Positions 42,905 to 51,516 of a stretch of 64,000 nucleotides of DNA are shown one piece after another. Position 1 is the stretch's first letter, and each line of letters begins with the position of its first letter. The stretch is from NCBI GenBank assembly GCA_963842065.1, contig CAWJEW010000006.1, positions 248,001-312,000 of the forward strand, read 5' to 3'. The stretch is from CAITWD01 sp963842065 (GTDB lineage Bacteria > Actinomycetota > Thermoleophilia > Miltoncostaeales > Miltoncostaeaceae). The notes below the pieces were generated by a model that worked only from the letters and a program-made list of their open reading frames with translations, did not search any database and was not told the DNA's origin. The translations under genes and the position numbers were made by a program.

Positions 42905-44737
42905 TCAGGCGGTCTCGCCTACCGGGGCAAGGCGCGAGACGCCTGGGCGCGGCCCGAACAACACAGCCAGGTCCTCACCCTCGAGGGCCTCGTGTTCGAG
43001 CAGCATTGCGGCACCGTTCTCCAGGAGATCACGGTGACTGACGAGCATGTGCATGGCCCGGTCGAAGGCGGTCCGCACGAGGGTCTGTGCGGCGGTCTCG
43101 ACGTCTTCCGCGCTCCGGTCGCTGTCAGCCGCCGGCAGGGCGACCATCAGGCTCTCGTCGGTACGCGGCTCGGCCATCGCCAGATCGCCGGCCATGTGGC
43201 GGGCGAGCACGGCGGCGCGCTTGAGGTCGTCGCCAGCCCCGCTGGTGCACTCGCCGAAGACCAGCTCCTCCGCCGCGCGTCCGGCCAGCAGCATACGCAG
43301 GCGCTCCATGCACTCGGTGCGGGTGGCGAGGTAGCGATCCTCGGTCGGGAGCGCCACGGTGACCCCGAGGGCGTGGCCCTGCGGGATGACGGTGACCCGC
43401 TCGACCAGATCGCAGGTCGGTGACAAGTAGCCCACCAGCGCGTGCCCCATCTCGTGATACGCCACCAGGCGGCGTTCCTCGCCGCTCAACACGCGGCTGC
43501 GCCGCTCGGGACCTCCGGCCAGACGCAAGAGCGCCTTGCGGAAATGGCTCATGTCGATCTGCGAGTCGCCTGCGCGCGCCGCCTCGAAGCTGGCCTCGTT
43601 GCACAGCGCCGCAAGATCGGCGCCGGCCAGCCCGGCCGTCATGGCAGCGATGCGGTCCGGGTCGGCCCAGTGGGCGACGGGGCGCGTGCGCAGGTGGACA
43701 TCGAGGATTTCCCGCCGGGCGCGGCGATCCGGGAGTCCCACGGCGATCTTGCGGTCGAACCGGCCGGAGCGGACCAGGGCCGGGTCGAGGTCGTCGAGCC
43801 GGTTGGTCGACGCGAGCACGACGACCGGCTTGGCCGGATCGGTGCGGAAGCCGTCGATCTCCGACAGCAGCTGATCCAGGGTCTGCTCGCGCTCGCCGCT
43901 GGCGGCGTGGCCGGTACGGCGACCGCCGATGGCGTCGATCTCATCGATGTAGATCACCGCGGGAGCGGCTTTGCGGGCCGCGGTAAAGAGCGCGCGGATC
44001 CGCTTCGACCCGAGCCCGGCGTACACCTCGACGAACTCCGAGCCGGAGACCGAGAAGAACGGAACCCCTGCCTCGCCCGCCACGGCCTTGGCCAACAGCG
44101 TTTTCCCGGTGCCGGGAGGGCCGTGCAGGATGACGCCCTTGGGTACCGTCGCACCCAGGGCGCGATAGACCCCAGGCTCGGACAGTACGTCGGAGATCTC
44201 GGCCACGTCGTCGCGGATCTCGTCGATGCCGGCGACGTCATCGAACTTGGTCTGCGAGGCCACCGGTCGGATCCGGTGTCGAAACCGTCCCCCGCCGGCC
44301 ATCCGCAGGGCGGCTCCCGACACCGCAACCAAGCCCGTCAGCAGCAGGAGCGGCCCCCACATCTGCAGCCATGCCGCCAGGGAGAAGCCGGTGCCGGAGG
44401 AGACCGGGGTGAGGGTGGCGGCCGTCGGTGCGGGCGGTGTCACGCTGAGCGGCACGTGTCCCTGCTGGGCGGCGCTCAGGACCTGCCCAGCCAGTTCGGA
44501 CAGCACCGGAGCCACGTAGACGTGATCCCCGTTCACAACGCGCAGGGTCAGGTCACCCGAGGTCCCCGCGAGCGCCGCCGATGAGGCGTCACCGTGCGTG
44601 AGCCGCGTCAGCAGCGTCGACAGTGGCGCTGGGGTCGCCGTCTGGCCGGGGGTGGCAGGACCGGCCGCGACAGCCACCGAGCTTGCGCTCAAGGCAGCGA
44701 TGACCGCGACTGCGGCAAGACGACGATGATTTCGCAT
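42905..44737 (-). CDS. ftsH: FtsH-type ATP-dependent zinc metalloprotease
   Basis: 610 residues. Membrane AAA+ protease. Signal-like first membrane segment (about 7-25), ~90-residue external domain, second segment (about 121-145), AAA module with Walker A GPPGTGKT (about 205-212), Walker B IYIDEIDAIGG, second-region-of-homology ASTNRLDDLDPALVRSGRFDRK, then HEMGH zinc site (about 430-434). External domain is unusually Ala/Thr/Pro-rich. ATG 44737; a TTG two codons upstream is less likely. Faces thiL and starts divergently from a small metallopeptidase. Lacks the Gly/Pro-rich long C-tail of some actinobacterial FtsH and may be a second paralogue. Confidence 0.93.
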   Translation of the reverse strand: MRNHRRLAAVAVIAALSASSVAVAAGPATPGQTATPAPLSTLLTRLTHGDASSAALAGTSGDLTLRVVNGDHVYVAPVLSELAGQVLSAAQQGHVPLSVTPPAPTAATLTPVSSGTGFSLAAWLQMWGPLLLLTGLVAVSGAALRMAGGGRFRHRIRPVASQTKFDDVAGIDEIRDDVAEISDVLSEPGVYRALGATVPKGVILHGPPGTGKTLLAKAVAGEAGVPFFSVSGSEFVEVYAGLGSKRIRALFTAARKAAPAVIYIDEIDAIGGRRTGHAASGEREQTLDQLLSEIDGFRTDPAKPVVVLASTNRLDDLDPALVRSGRFDRKIAVGLPDRRARREILDVHLRTRPVAHWADPDRIAAMTAGLAGADLAALCNEASFEAARAGDSQIDMSHFRKALLRLAGGPERRSRVLSGEERRLVAYHEMGHALVGYLSPTCDLVERVTVIPQGHALGVTVALPTEDRYLATRTECMERLRMLLAGRAAEELVFGECTSGAGDDLKRAAVLARHMAGDLAMAEPRTDESLMVALPAADSDRSAEDVETAAQTLVRTAFDRAMHMLVSHRDLLENGAAMLLEHEALEGEDLAVLFGPRPGVSRLAPVGETA

Positions 44738-44846
44738 GAGCAAGACTAAATCGCGCGAGCGCTACGGCCACACCGGCCATACGGCCAGCAGACCCCCCCA
44801 CCGGTCGGATGTTTCCCCAACCGGGGGTCCAGTTAGGCTGTTGGCC

Positions 44847-45191
44847 ATGATGCATCCGGATGAGTTCGAGGACGCCGTCGAGTTCGCACTCGGGCTGGTC
44901 CCTGCCCCCTTCCAGGCGGCGCTCGATGAAGTCGCGGTGCTGATCGACGACGACGCGCCTGCCGAGCTCGGCCGCTTGTACGGCCTCTACCAGGGGGTCC
45001 CCCTCACCCACCCCGAATCCCGCGGGTACGGGCAGTTGCCGCCGCGCATCACGATCTTTCGCCGTCCGCTCGAGCAAGACTTCCCCGACCGCCAACAACT
45101 CATTGGGCAGATCTGCGTCACGGTGCTGCACGAGCTCGGGCACCACCTGGGGATGTCCGAGCAGCAGCTGCACGATCTGGGCTACGGCTAG
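44847..45191 (+). CDS. Small zinc metallopeptidase (DUF1025-like)
   Basis: 114 residues from ATG 44847. Near the C-terminus CVTVLHELGHHLGMSE gives HExxHxxGxxE-type zinc ligation typical of the small 'metallopeptidase family' proteins found widely in actinobacteria. The N-terminal half (FEDAVEFALGLVPAPFQAALDEVAVLIDDD) also fits. Targets unknown. The gene starts 109 nt from, and divergent to, ftsH. Confidence 0.88.
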   Translation: MMHPDEFEDAVEFALGLVPAPFQAALDEVAVLIDDDAPAELGRLYGLYQGVPLTHPESRGYGQLPPRITIFRRPLEQDFPDRQQLIGQICVTVLHELGHHLGMSEQQLHDLGYG

Positions 45192-45192
45192 C

Positions 45193-45221
45193 GCATCGGG
45201 CCCGCGCCGCAGGCCCGATGC
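45193..45221. terminator. Bidirectional hairpin between metallopeptidase gene and npdG
   Basis: Perfect 10-bp stem (45193-45202 with 45212-45221), 9-nt loop, starting 2 nt after the plus-strand stop and 14 nt before the npdG stop on the other strand. Confidence 0.65.
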
Positions 45222-45234
45222 GGGCGCACCCCTG

Positions 45235-45927
45235 CTAGCGGGCGGCGCCGGAGATCGCCGGTACGTTCTCGAGCCCGGTGATCTGGAGGGTCGCCTCCCC
45301 GCCGTAGCGCTTGTTCATGTTGATCACCAACGCGGTCATGCCCTCGACGATCAGGGCGTTGGCCAGCGGCCCCGCATCGAGGCCGCGCGCACCCGGGAGA
45401 TCCTTGGTCAGCTCGATGACCGCCTCGCGCGCCTCACGGCTCTTGCCGCACACCAGCACGTCCGCGCCGAGATGGTGGCGCGCCTGCAGGGCTGCCGCCG
45501 GAAGGTTGTTGTACGCCACGACGACCTTGGCCTCAGGAGCCAACTCCTGGACCGCGTGCGCGCAGGACTGCGCACCGGCGGGCAGGTCCGCGCCCTGGAC
45601 CGCGACGGCGCCGCTCTTGCCGAACTTGAGGGCGTTGGCCACGGTGACCACGATCTTGCCGGCGAGCGCGTCGGCCATCGGCGGGATCGTCTGCTCGATG
45701 CCCTCCCACGGGATCGAGAGGATCGCGAGCTCGCCGGCTGCCGCTGCCGACACGTTCTCCATCGGGACAAAGTTGCCCTCGGGCAGCGCCTCGCGCAACC
45801 CCGCGGCCGCCTGGTCGGCGCGCTCCTGGCTGCGCGAACCGACGACGATGTCGTGGCCGGCGGCCGCGAAGCAGATGGCAAGCCCGCGACCAAGGTCGCC
45901 GGTGCCGCCGAAGATGGCGATCTTCAT
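45235..45927 (-). CDS. npdG: F420-dependent NADP+ oxidoreductase
   Basis: 230 residues. Transfers hydride between reduced F420 and NADP+. Start MKIAIFGGTGDLGRGLAICFAAAGHDIVVGSR has the NADP-type Rossmann loop with Ser-Arg for the 2'-phosphate. Middle AILSIPWEGIEQTIP, and the family-typical KVVVAYNNLPAAALQ and RGLDAGPLANALIVEGMTALVINMNKRYGG. Implies coenzyme F420 in this organism, a common actinobacterial trait. Fourteen nt downstream of folD. Confidence 0.92.
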   Translation of the reverse strand: MKIAIFGGTGDLGRGLAICFAAAGHDIVVGSRSQERADQAAAGLREALPEGNFVPMENVSAAAAGELAILSIPWEGIEQTIPPMADALAGKIVVTVANALKFGKSGAVAVQGADLPAGAQSCAHAVQELAPEAKVVVAYNNLPAAALQARHHLGADVLVCGKSREAREAVIELTKDLPGARGLDAGPLANALIVEGMTALVINMNKRYGGEATLQITGLENVPAISGAAR

Positions 45928-45941
45928 GGACGTACTCCCTG

Positions 45942-46802
45942 TTAGAGGTCGGCCCCGGAGCGCCGGCGTGCGGCCTCGAGGGTATTTGCAAGCAGATAGG
46001 CGATGGTGGTCGGCCCGACTCCACCCGGGACCGGCGTGATCCAGCCGGCCACCCCGGCGACCTCGTCGAACGCGACGTCACCCCGCAGTCCGGCCTCGGT
46101 GCGGTTGATGCCGACGTCGACGACGGCGGCACCCGGGCGCACCCAGTCGGCGCGGATCAGCTCCGACCGACCGACCGCGGCGACCAGGATGTCGGCCTGC
46201 CGGCACATTGCCGGCAGGTCGCGTGTCCGGGAATGGGCGACGGTCACCGTGCAATTGGCCGCCAGAAGCAGCATCGATTGCGGCTTGCCGACAATCAGGC
46301 TCCGCCCGACGACGACCGCATGCGCGCCCTCGAGGGGGACACCGCCCTCCCGCAGGAGCCGCATCACGCCCTGGGGCGTGCACGGAACGTTGCCCGCTTC
46401 GCCGCGCATGAGCCGCCCCAAGCTGATCGGCGAGAATCCGTCGACGTCCTTGTCGGGATGGATGCGGTTCGCGATCAGCGGCTCGGAGAGTTGGTCGGGG
46501 ACCGGCAACTGGACGAGCATGCCGTCGACCCTGTCGTCGGCGTTCAGTTCGTCGATGATGCCGTCCAGTTCGGCCTGGCTGGTGGACTCGGGCAGCGTGA
46601 TACGCCGGGACAGCATGCCGACCTCCTCGGCCGCCCGCGCCTTGCCGGCCTGATAGAGCTCGGAGGCGGGATCGTCGCCGACCTGGATGCCAACCAAACC
46701 CGGTGCCCGGCCGGCGTCCGCGACGAACGCGGCGACCCCTTGGGCGACCTCGGCGCGCACCTGTGCGGCCACGGCCTTCCCGTCGATGATGCTCGCTGCC
46801 AT
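45942..46802 (-). CDS. folD: Methylenetetrahydrofolate dehydrogenase/cyclohydrolase
   Basis: 286 residues. Links 5,10-methylene- and 10-formyl-tetrahydrofolate. Conserved Lys in SELYQAGKARAAEEVG (about 54), QLPVPDQL, DVDGFSPISLGRL, and the NADP loop VVVGRSLIVGKPQSMLL (about 163-179); C-terminal TPVPGGVGPTTIAYLLANT. Start ATG 46802 is 3 nt after the helicase stop. Confidence 0.97.
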   Translation of the reverse strand: MAASIIDGKAVAAQVRAEVAQGVAAFVADAGRAPGLVGIQVGDDPASELYQAGKARAAEEVGMLSRRITLPESTSQAELDGIIDELNADDRVDGMLVQLPVPDQLSEPLIANRIHPDKDVDGFSPISLGRLMRGEAGNVPCTPQGVMRLLREGGVPLEGAHAVVVGRSLIVGKPQSMLLLAANCTVTVAHSRTRDLPAMCRQADILVAAVGRSELIRADWVRPGAAVVDVGINRTEAGLRGDVAFDEVAGVAGWITPVPGGVGPTTIAYLLANTLEAARRRSGADL

Positions 46803-46805
46803 CGC

Positions 46806-48941
46806 TCACCCGACTTTTCGCATCGGTGCGGCACCGGCCATCAGACGCCGCTCGGTTCCATCGCGGGTGAAACGCACGCGCACCAGGCTGCCGCGGCTCT
46901 CGACCCCGGTGACGACACCCTCCCCGAACGTTGCATGCAACACGGTGTCCCCCGCCTCCAACGGCACATGCGCCGTGCGCTGTGTGGCGCCCGCGAACGC
47001 TTCGCGCACGGGAGCCCCCTCGCGCGCGTCGACCGCATCGCGCGGGATCTCGGCCAGGAAGCGTGAGGGCAGACGATACTCACGCCCGCCATGGATGGCA
47101 CGGGTTTCGGCGTGCGTGAGCACCAGCCGCTCCCGTGCGCGCGTCATCCCGACGTAGCACAAGCGCCGCTCCTCCTCGAGACTCTCGGGGTCGTCGGCAT
47201 GCATGTGGGGGAAGATCCCCTCCTCCATTCCGGTCATCACGACGACGTCGAATTCAAGGCCCTTGGCGTTGTGGACCGTCATGAGGGTGACCTGGCCATG
47301 CTCCTGGTCCACCAGATCGGCGTCCGACTGGAGCGCGACCTCCTCAAGGAAGCCCAGCAGCGACGGTTCGGGAGCGCTGGCCTGGTACTCGGCGGCGACG
47401 TTCTCGAGCTCGTCGAGGTTCTCGATGCGCCCCTGGGCCTCGAGGGTGCCCTCAGCCACAAGCGCGGCACGCAGCCCCGAGCGTTCAATGACCATGGCCA
47501 CGAGCCCGCTGAGCGGCATCCCGACGGCGTCGGCCGCCGAGAGCTCGGTCAGGAGCGTGGCCGTGCGGGTCAGGGCGGCGCGTTGGGCCTGCGTGAGACC
47601 GGCGATCAGGTCGGCGTGCGCGATGGCGTCCCCAAGGGCGAACCCGTGGGTCTGGGCGGAGATGCTGAGCTTCACCAGGCACCCCGGTCCCAGGCCGCGC
47701 TTGGGCGCGCCCAACAGGCGGGCAACGGCGATTTCGTCGGCCGGGTTCGCGGCGGCACGAAGGTACGCGAGCGCGTCGCGGACCTCCGCGCGCTCGTAGA
47801 ACCGTGGGCCTCCGACGACGGTGTAGGCGATGCGCCCCCGCACGAGCTGGTCCTCGATCGAACGGCTCTGGGCGTTGGTGCGGTAGAAAACGGCGATCTG
47901 ATCCAGCGAGGTCCCGGCGGCGCGGGCGCGTTCGATCTCCGCCAGCACCGTGCGGGCCTCATCGTGTTCGTCGCGGCACGCCAGGATGTGCAACGGCTCT
48001 CCGTCGCCCTGATCGGTCCACAGCTCCTTGGGCCGCCGCCCGCGGTTGCGCGCCACGACGGCGTTGGCCGCGCGCAGGATCGTCCCGGTCGACCGGTAGT
48101 TCTGCTCGAGCGCGACGACGTGGGCGTCCGGGTAGTCCCGCTCGAAGTCCAGGATGTTGCGCACGTCGGCACCACGCCAGGAGTAGATGCCCTGGTCATC
48201 GTCCCCGACGGCGCAGATGTTGCGCTGCGGCTCGGCGAGCACCCGCACCAGCCGGTATTGGGCGTGGTTGGTGTCCTGGTACTCGTCGACGAGGATGTAG
48301 GCGAACCGGGACTGGTAGCGCTCGCGCACCTGCGCGTCCGATTCGAGCAGGCGCGTGGTCACCATCAGCAGATCGTCGAAATCCATCGCCCCGGCGGCCT
48401 GGAGCCGTCCCGCATAACGGCGGTACAGGCGCGCGATCACCTCGTCGCCGAAGCCGTCGGCCTCCTCAAAAAACGCCTCCGCGTCGACCAGACGGTTCTT
48501 GGCGTCGGAGATCCGGCCGAGTACGTGGCGCGGCGCCACCCGCTTGGGGTCGACCTCCTCGTCGGCGAAACACGCCCGCAAGAGGCGCAGCTGGTCGTCC
48601 GCGTCGTAAATCGCGAAGTCCGGTCGGTAGCCGGCGGCATCCGATTCGCGGCGCAGGATGCGCACGCAGGCCGAATGGAAGGTGCTCGCCCAGATGTCGC
48701 GCGCCGACGGTCCCACCAGCGCGGTGATCCGCTCCCGCATCTCGGCGGCGGCCTTGTTGGTGAACGTGATCGCCAGTATCGACCACGGCGCGACGCCGCA
48801 TTCGTGGATCAGATTGGCGATGCGATACGTCAGGACCCGGGTCTTCCCGCTCCCGGCGCCCGCCAGCACAAGCAGCGGCCCCTCGGCGTGCAGGACCGCA
48901 TCACGCTGCGGGGGGTTCAGATCGTCCAGGAGGTTGGCCAA
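46806..48941 (-). CDS. pcrA: ATP-dependent DNA helicase UvrD/PcrA
   Basis: 711 residues. SF1A 3'-5' helicase in nucleotide excision repair and replication. Motifs in order: LNPPQRDAV (Q), LAGAGSGKTRVLTYRI (Walker A, about 26-41), ITFTNKAAAEMRER, ILVDEYQDTNHAQY, AVGDDDQGIYSWRGAD, LEQNYRST, LMTVHNAKGLEFDVV and VGMTRARERL. A C-terminal Tudor-like tail (GDTVLHATFGEGVVTGVE) follows. The first codon is TTG 48941; no upstream alternative is in frame. Confidence 0.96.
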   Translation of the reverse strand: MANLLDDLNPPQRDAVLHAEGPLLVLAGAGSGKTRVLTYRIANLIHECGVAPWSILAITFTNKAAAEMRERITALVGPSARDIWASTFHSACVRILRRESDAAGYRPDFAIYDADDQLRLLRACFADEEVDPKRVAPRHVLGRISDAKNRLVDAEAFFEEADGFGDEVIARLYRRYAGRLQAAGAMDFDDLLMVTTRLLESDAQVRERYQSRFAYILVDEYQDTNHAQYRLVRVLAEPQRNICAVGDDDQGIYSWRGADVRNILDFERDYPDAHVVALEQNYRSTGTILRAANAVVARNRGRRPKELWTDQGDGEPLHILACRDEHDEARTVLAEIERARAAGTSLDQIAVFYRTNAQSRSIEDQLVRGRIAYTVVGGPRFYERAEVRDALAYLRAAANPADEIAVARLLGAPKRGLGPGCLVKLSISAQTHGFALGDAIAHADLIAGLTQAQRAALTRTATLLTELSAADAVGMPLSGLVAMVIERSGLRAALVAEGTLEAQGRIENLDELENVAAEYQASAPEPSLLGFLEEVALQSDADLVDQEHGQVTLMTVHNAKGLEFDVVVMTGMEEGIFPHMHADDPESLEEERRLCYVGMTRARERLVLTHAETRAIHGGREYRLPSRFLAEIPRDAVDAREGAPVREAFAGATQRTAHVPLEAGDTVLHATFGEGVVTGVESRGSLVRVRFTRDGTERRLMAGAAPMRKVG

Positions 48942-49019
48942 CGCACACCGATCCTAGCGGGCCGGCCACACGGCGCGCCGCCCGATCGTGCCGGCGTCCT
49001 GGAGCCGTGCCGCCCCGCG

Positions 49020-49793
49020 CTACCCGTCGCGCGGCGTCCGGAGCTCGGGGCTGTCGGCATGCTGCCGACCAGCCGGTCCCTTCCCATTGGGCTGCCCGGG
49101 TGCCGCTTCCGGTCCGCCCTGGCTGGCGCCCAGCTGATGCTCGAGTTCGGTGATCCGGCGGGTGAGCGTCTCCAGCGACTCGGCAACAGGATCGGGCAGT
49201 CGGGTGTGCTCGAGTTCGGGACCGGCGACGCGCCTGCCGGAGATGACCACGGGCCGGCCCGGATTGCCCACCACGGTGGTGTCCGGGGGGACGTCCTTGA
49301 TCACGATCGCCCCGGCGCCGATCTTGGCGTCGTCACCGATGACGAGCGGTCCCAGCACTTGGGCGCCGGTGCCGACGATGACGCGATTGCCGACCGTGGG
49401 GTGCCGCTTGCCGCCTTGCTTGCCGGTGCCGCCGAGCGTGACACCCTGGTAGAGGGTGACGTCGTCCCCGATCTCGGTGGTCTCACCGATCACGACGCCC
49501 ATCCCGTGGTCGATGAACAGGCCCCGTCCGATGCGCGCGCCGGGGTGGATCTCGATGCCCGTCAGGAAACGCGAGATCTGCGAGACCAGGCGCGCGGAGA
49601 AGCGATGCCCCCTCACGTAGAGGGCATGCGCAGCGCGGTGCATCCAAACGGCATGCAGGCCCTGGTAGAGCAGGATTTCGCTGGTGGAATGGGCGGCGGG
49701 ATCGCGCTCTCGAGCGGCGCGCACGTCATCGCGCAGCGTGGCGGAGAAGCGTCCGAAGCTCTGAGGAGACCTGCCGCGCTTCTTGGCGACCAT
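49020..49793 (-). CDS. cysE: Serine O-acetyltransferase
   Basis: 257 residues from ATG 49793. Makes O-acetylserine for cysteine synthesis. Left-handed beta-helix with GIEIHPGARIGRGLFIDHGMGVVIGETTEIGDDVTLYQGVTLGGTG. The ~60-residue C-terminal tail (helix LETLTRRITELEHQLG, then Gly/Pro) is longer than in short CysE/EpsC proteins. A TATACT box (49806-49801) ends 7 nt before the ATG, so the mRNA is probably leaderless. Head to head with the GNAT gene, 23 nt between the two start codons. cysK is close by on the same strand beyond the GNAT gene. Confidence 0.94.
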   Translation of the reverse strand: MVAKKRGRSPQSFGRFSATLRDDVRAARERDPAAHSTSEILLYQGLHAVWMHRAAHALYVRGHRFSARLVSQISRFLTGIEIHPGARIGRGLFIDHGMGVVIGETTEIGDDVTLYQGVTLGGTGKQGGKRHPTVGNRVIVGTGAQVLGPLVIGDDAKIGAGAIVIKDVPPDTTVVGNPGRPVVISGRRVAGPELEHTRLPDPVAESLETLTRRITELEHQLGASQGGPEAAPGQPNGKGPAGRQHADSPELRTPRDG

Positions 49794-49816
49794 GCTGGTG
49801 AGTATAGGCTCTTTGT
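49794..49816. promoter_or_regulatory. 23-nt divergent promoter between cysE and the GNAT gene
   Basis: The two start codons (ATG 49793 minus, ATG 49817 plus) are 23 nt apart. The region holds overlapping -10-like boxes: TATACT on the minus strand (49806-49801) and TATAGG on the plus strand (49803-49808). Each ends 7-8 nt before its own start codon. Neither has a clear -35. Both genes seem to be read from leaderless mRNAs and their promoters must compete. Confidence 0.55.
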
Positions 49817-50521
49817 ATGGGAACTCCTCCATTGGGTCCGGTGGTGACCGCCCCCGGCGCGGCGTGCCGCCTGCGTCCCTCCCCCACTGCCCTCGCGATC
49901 CGCCTCGATGGGCTCCAGGCCAGTGATGGCGCCGCCCTCGACGCCCTGATCGACCAGCTCCCCGAGCCGCCGTGGGACGTCGAGGTCCTTGGTGATGACA
50001 CCGACCTGCTCGCGGTGCTCGGCTCACGCGGCTTCGGTGAATACGCACGCGGCACGCTGTATGTCCGGAACGCCGACGCCCTCGCTGCGCCGCGGGTCCC
50101 CGGTATCGAGGTCGTGACCTACGACAACGCGTGGGCCGCAGCCTTCACGGCCGCCGAGGCCGAGGCGATGCAGGGCCTGGCCGCGTTCGCCGAGCTCGGC
50201 AGCCCGTCCGGATACGAATGGGGCGCCGGGCAGGGCAGCTTCCGGATCGCGCGGACGACCGAGGGACGCCTCGTGGGCTTCGCCCACGCCGACCTGCCCG
50301 ACGGGGTCATCGACTGGTTCGGGGTCGTGCCCGAGCAGCGCGGCAAGGGCGTCGGGCGGCTCTTGATGGCCGGCCTCGCCCGCGACGTCACCGAGGCCCG
50401 CGGGACCCACCTGCTCGCGTTCGCCCAGGACGGAACACCCGCCGGTCCATTCTTGGCGCGGCTCGGCTTCCAGGCGCGTCGGCGCCGCGTATTGGTGATC
50501 CGCCGCGGCGACAGCGGTTGA
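49817..50521 (+). CDS. GNAT-family N-acetyltransferase
   Basis: 234 residues. The C-terminal half carries the acetyl-CoA motif VVPEQRGKGVGRLLMAGL (about 174-191) followed by the usual beta strand and TPAGPFLARLGF. The N-terminal ~110 residues form a separate divergent region, perhaps a degenerate second GNAT fold. Substrate unknown. Shares its start region with cysE but no evidence ties it to cysteine. Convergent with cysK. Confidence 0.85.
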   Translation: MGTPPLGPVVTAPGAACRLRPSPTALAIRLDGLQASDGAALDALIDQLPEPPWDVEVLGDDTDLLAVLGSRGFGEYARGTLYVRNADALAAPRVPGIEVVTYDNAWAAAFTAAEAEAMQGLAAFAELGSPSGYEWGAGQGSFRIARTTEGRLVGFAHADLPDGVIDWFGVVPEQRGKGVGRLLMAGLARDVTEARGTHLLAFAQDGTPAGPFLARLGFQARRRRVLVIRRGDSG

Positions 50522-50557
50522 GGCGCGCCGTCCGGGCCGGCGCTCCAGAGCGGCGGC

Positions 50558-51514
50558 CTACGCCTCGGCGAACAGGGGTGTCGACAGGTAGCGCTCGCCG
50601 GTGTCACACAGGATCGTGACGATGACCTTGCCGGCGGTCTCGGGCCGTTGTGCGACCTGGATCGCCGCCCAGACGTTGGCGCCCGACGAGATGCCCACCA
50701 GGATGCCCTCCCTGCGCGCCAATTGGCGGGACGTCGCGTAGGCATCCTCGACGCGGCAGGTGATGACCTCGTCGTAGACGCCCGTGTTGAGCACGCCCGG
50801 CACGAACCCGGCCCCGATGCCCTGAATCTTGTGCGGTCCGGGCTGCCCGCCCGACAGCACCGGCGAGTCGGTCGGCTCGACCGCGACGCTGACAAAGCCC
50901 GGACGCAGCTCACGCAGGACCTCGCCGACGCCCGTGATGCTGCCGCCGGTGCCGACGCCTGCCACCAGGACGTCGACCGCGCCGCCGGTGTCCTCCCAGA
51001 TCTCGCGTGCCGTGGTCTGGCGATGAATCTCGGGGTTGGCCGGGTTCTGAAACTGCTGCGGCAGGAAGCCGTCGGGGGTCGTGCGGGCGAGCTCCTCGGC
51101 GCGGGCGATCGCCCCGCGCATGCCCTCCGGGCCCGGCGTGAGCACGAGTTCAGCGCCGTACGCCGCCAGGAGCGCTCGCCGCTCGAGGCTCATCGTCTCG
51201 GGCATGGTCAGGACGCAGCGATACCCCTTGGCGGCGGCGACGAACGCCAGCGCAATCCCGGTGTTGCCGGAGGTGGGCTCGATGATCACGCTCTTGCCGG
51301 GCGAGATCAAGCCCTCGCGCTCGGCGGCTTCGATCATTGACAGCCCGATCCGGTCCTTGACGCTGCCGGCGGGATTGAAGGACTCCAGCTTGCCGAGAAT
51401 CGTCGCCCCGGTGCCCTCGCCGATCCGCAGCCGCACCAATGGCGTCCGACCGATCAGGTCGGTGATCGAATCGGCGATCCGGGCCGTCCCCGGATTGCTG
51501 GTCGTGGCGCTCAT
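50558..51514 (-). CDS. cysK: Cysteine synthase A (O-acetylserine sulfhydrylase)
   Basis: 318 residues from ATG 51514 with AGGAGG 8 nt upstream. PLP enzyme joining sulfide to O-acetylserine. PLP Lys in ESFNPAGSVKDRIGL (about 43-57), substrate loop PTSGNTGIALA (about 75-85), phosphate loop GVGTGGSITGVGE (about 182-194), and C-terminal GILVGISSGAN. Downstream of the adenosine-kinase-like gene by 2 nt, same unit as a Rrf2 regulator. Usual O-acetylserine form rather than the CysO-dependent CysM. Confidence 0.95.
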   Translation of the reverse strand: MSATTSNPGTARIADSITDLIGRTPLVRLRIGEGTGATILGKLESFNPAGSVKDRIGLSMIEAAEREGLISPGKSVIIEPTSGNTGIALAFVAAAKGYRCVLTMPETMSLERRALLAAYGAELVLTPGPEGMRGAIARAEELARTTPDGFLPQQFQNPANPEIHRQTTAREIWEDTGGAVDVLVAGVGTGGSITGVGEVLRELRPGFVSVAVEPTDSPVLSGGQPGPHKIQGIGAGFVPGVLNTGVYDEVITCRVEDAYATSRQLARREGILVGISSGANVWAAIQVAQRPETAGKVIVTILCDTGERYLSTPLFAEA

Positions 51515-51516
51515 TC

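Noticed and set aside
47091..49847. 918-codon open frame on the plus strand opposite pcrA and cysE
   Set aside because: It runs antisense to firm pcrA and cysE genes; long antisense frames are common at this GC content. No recognisable motif.
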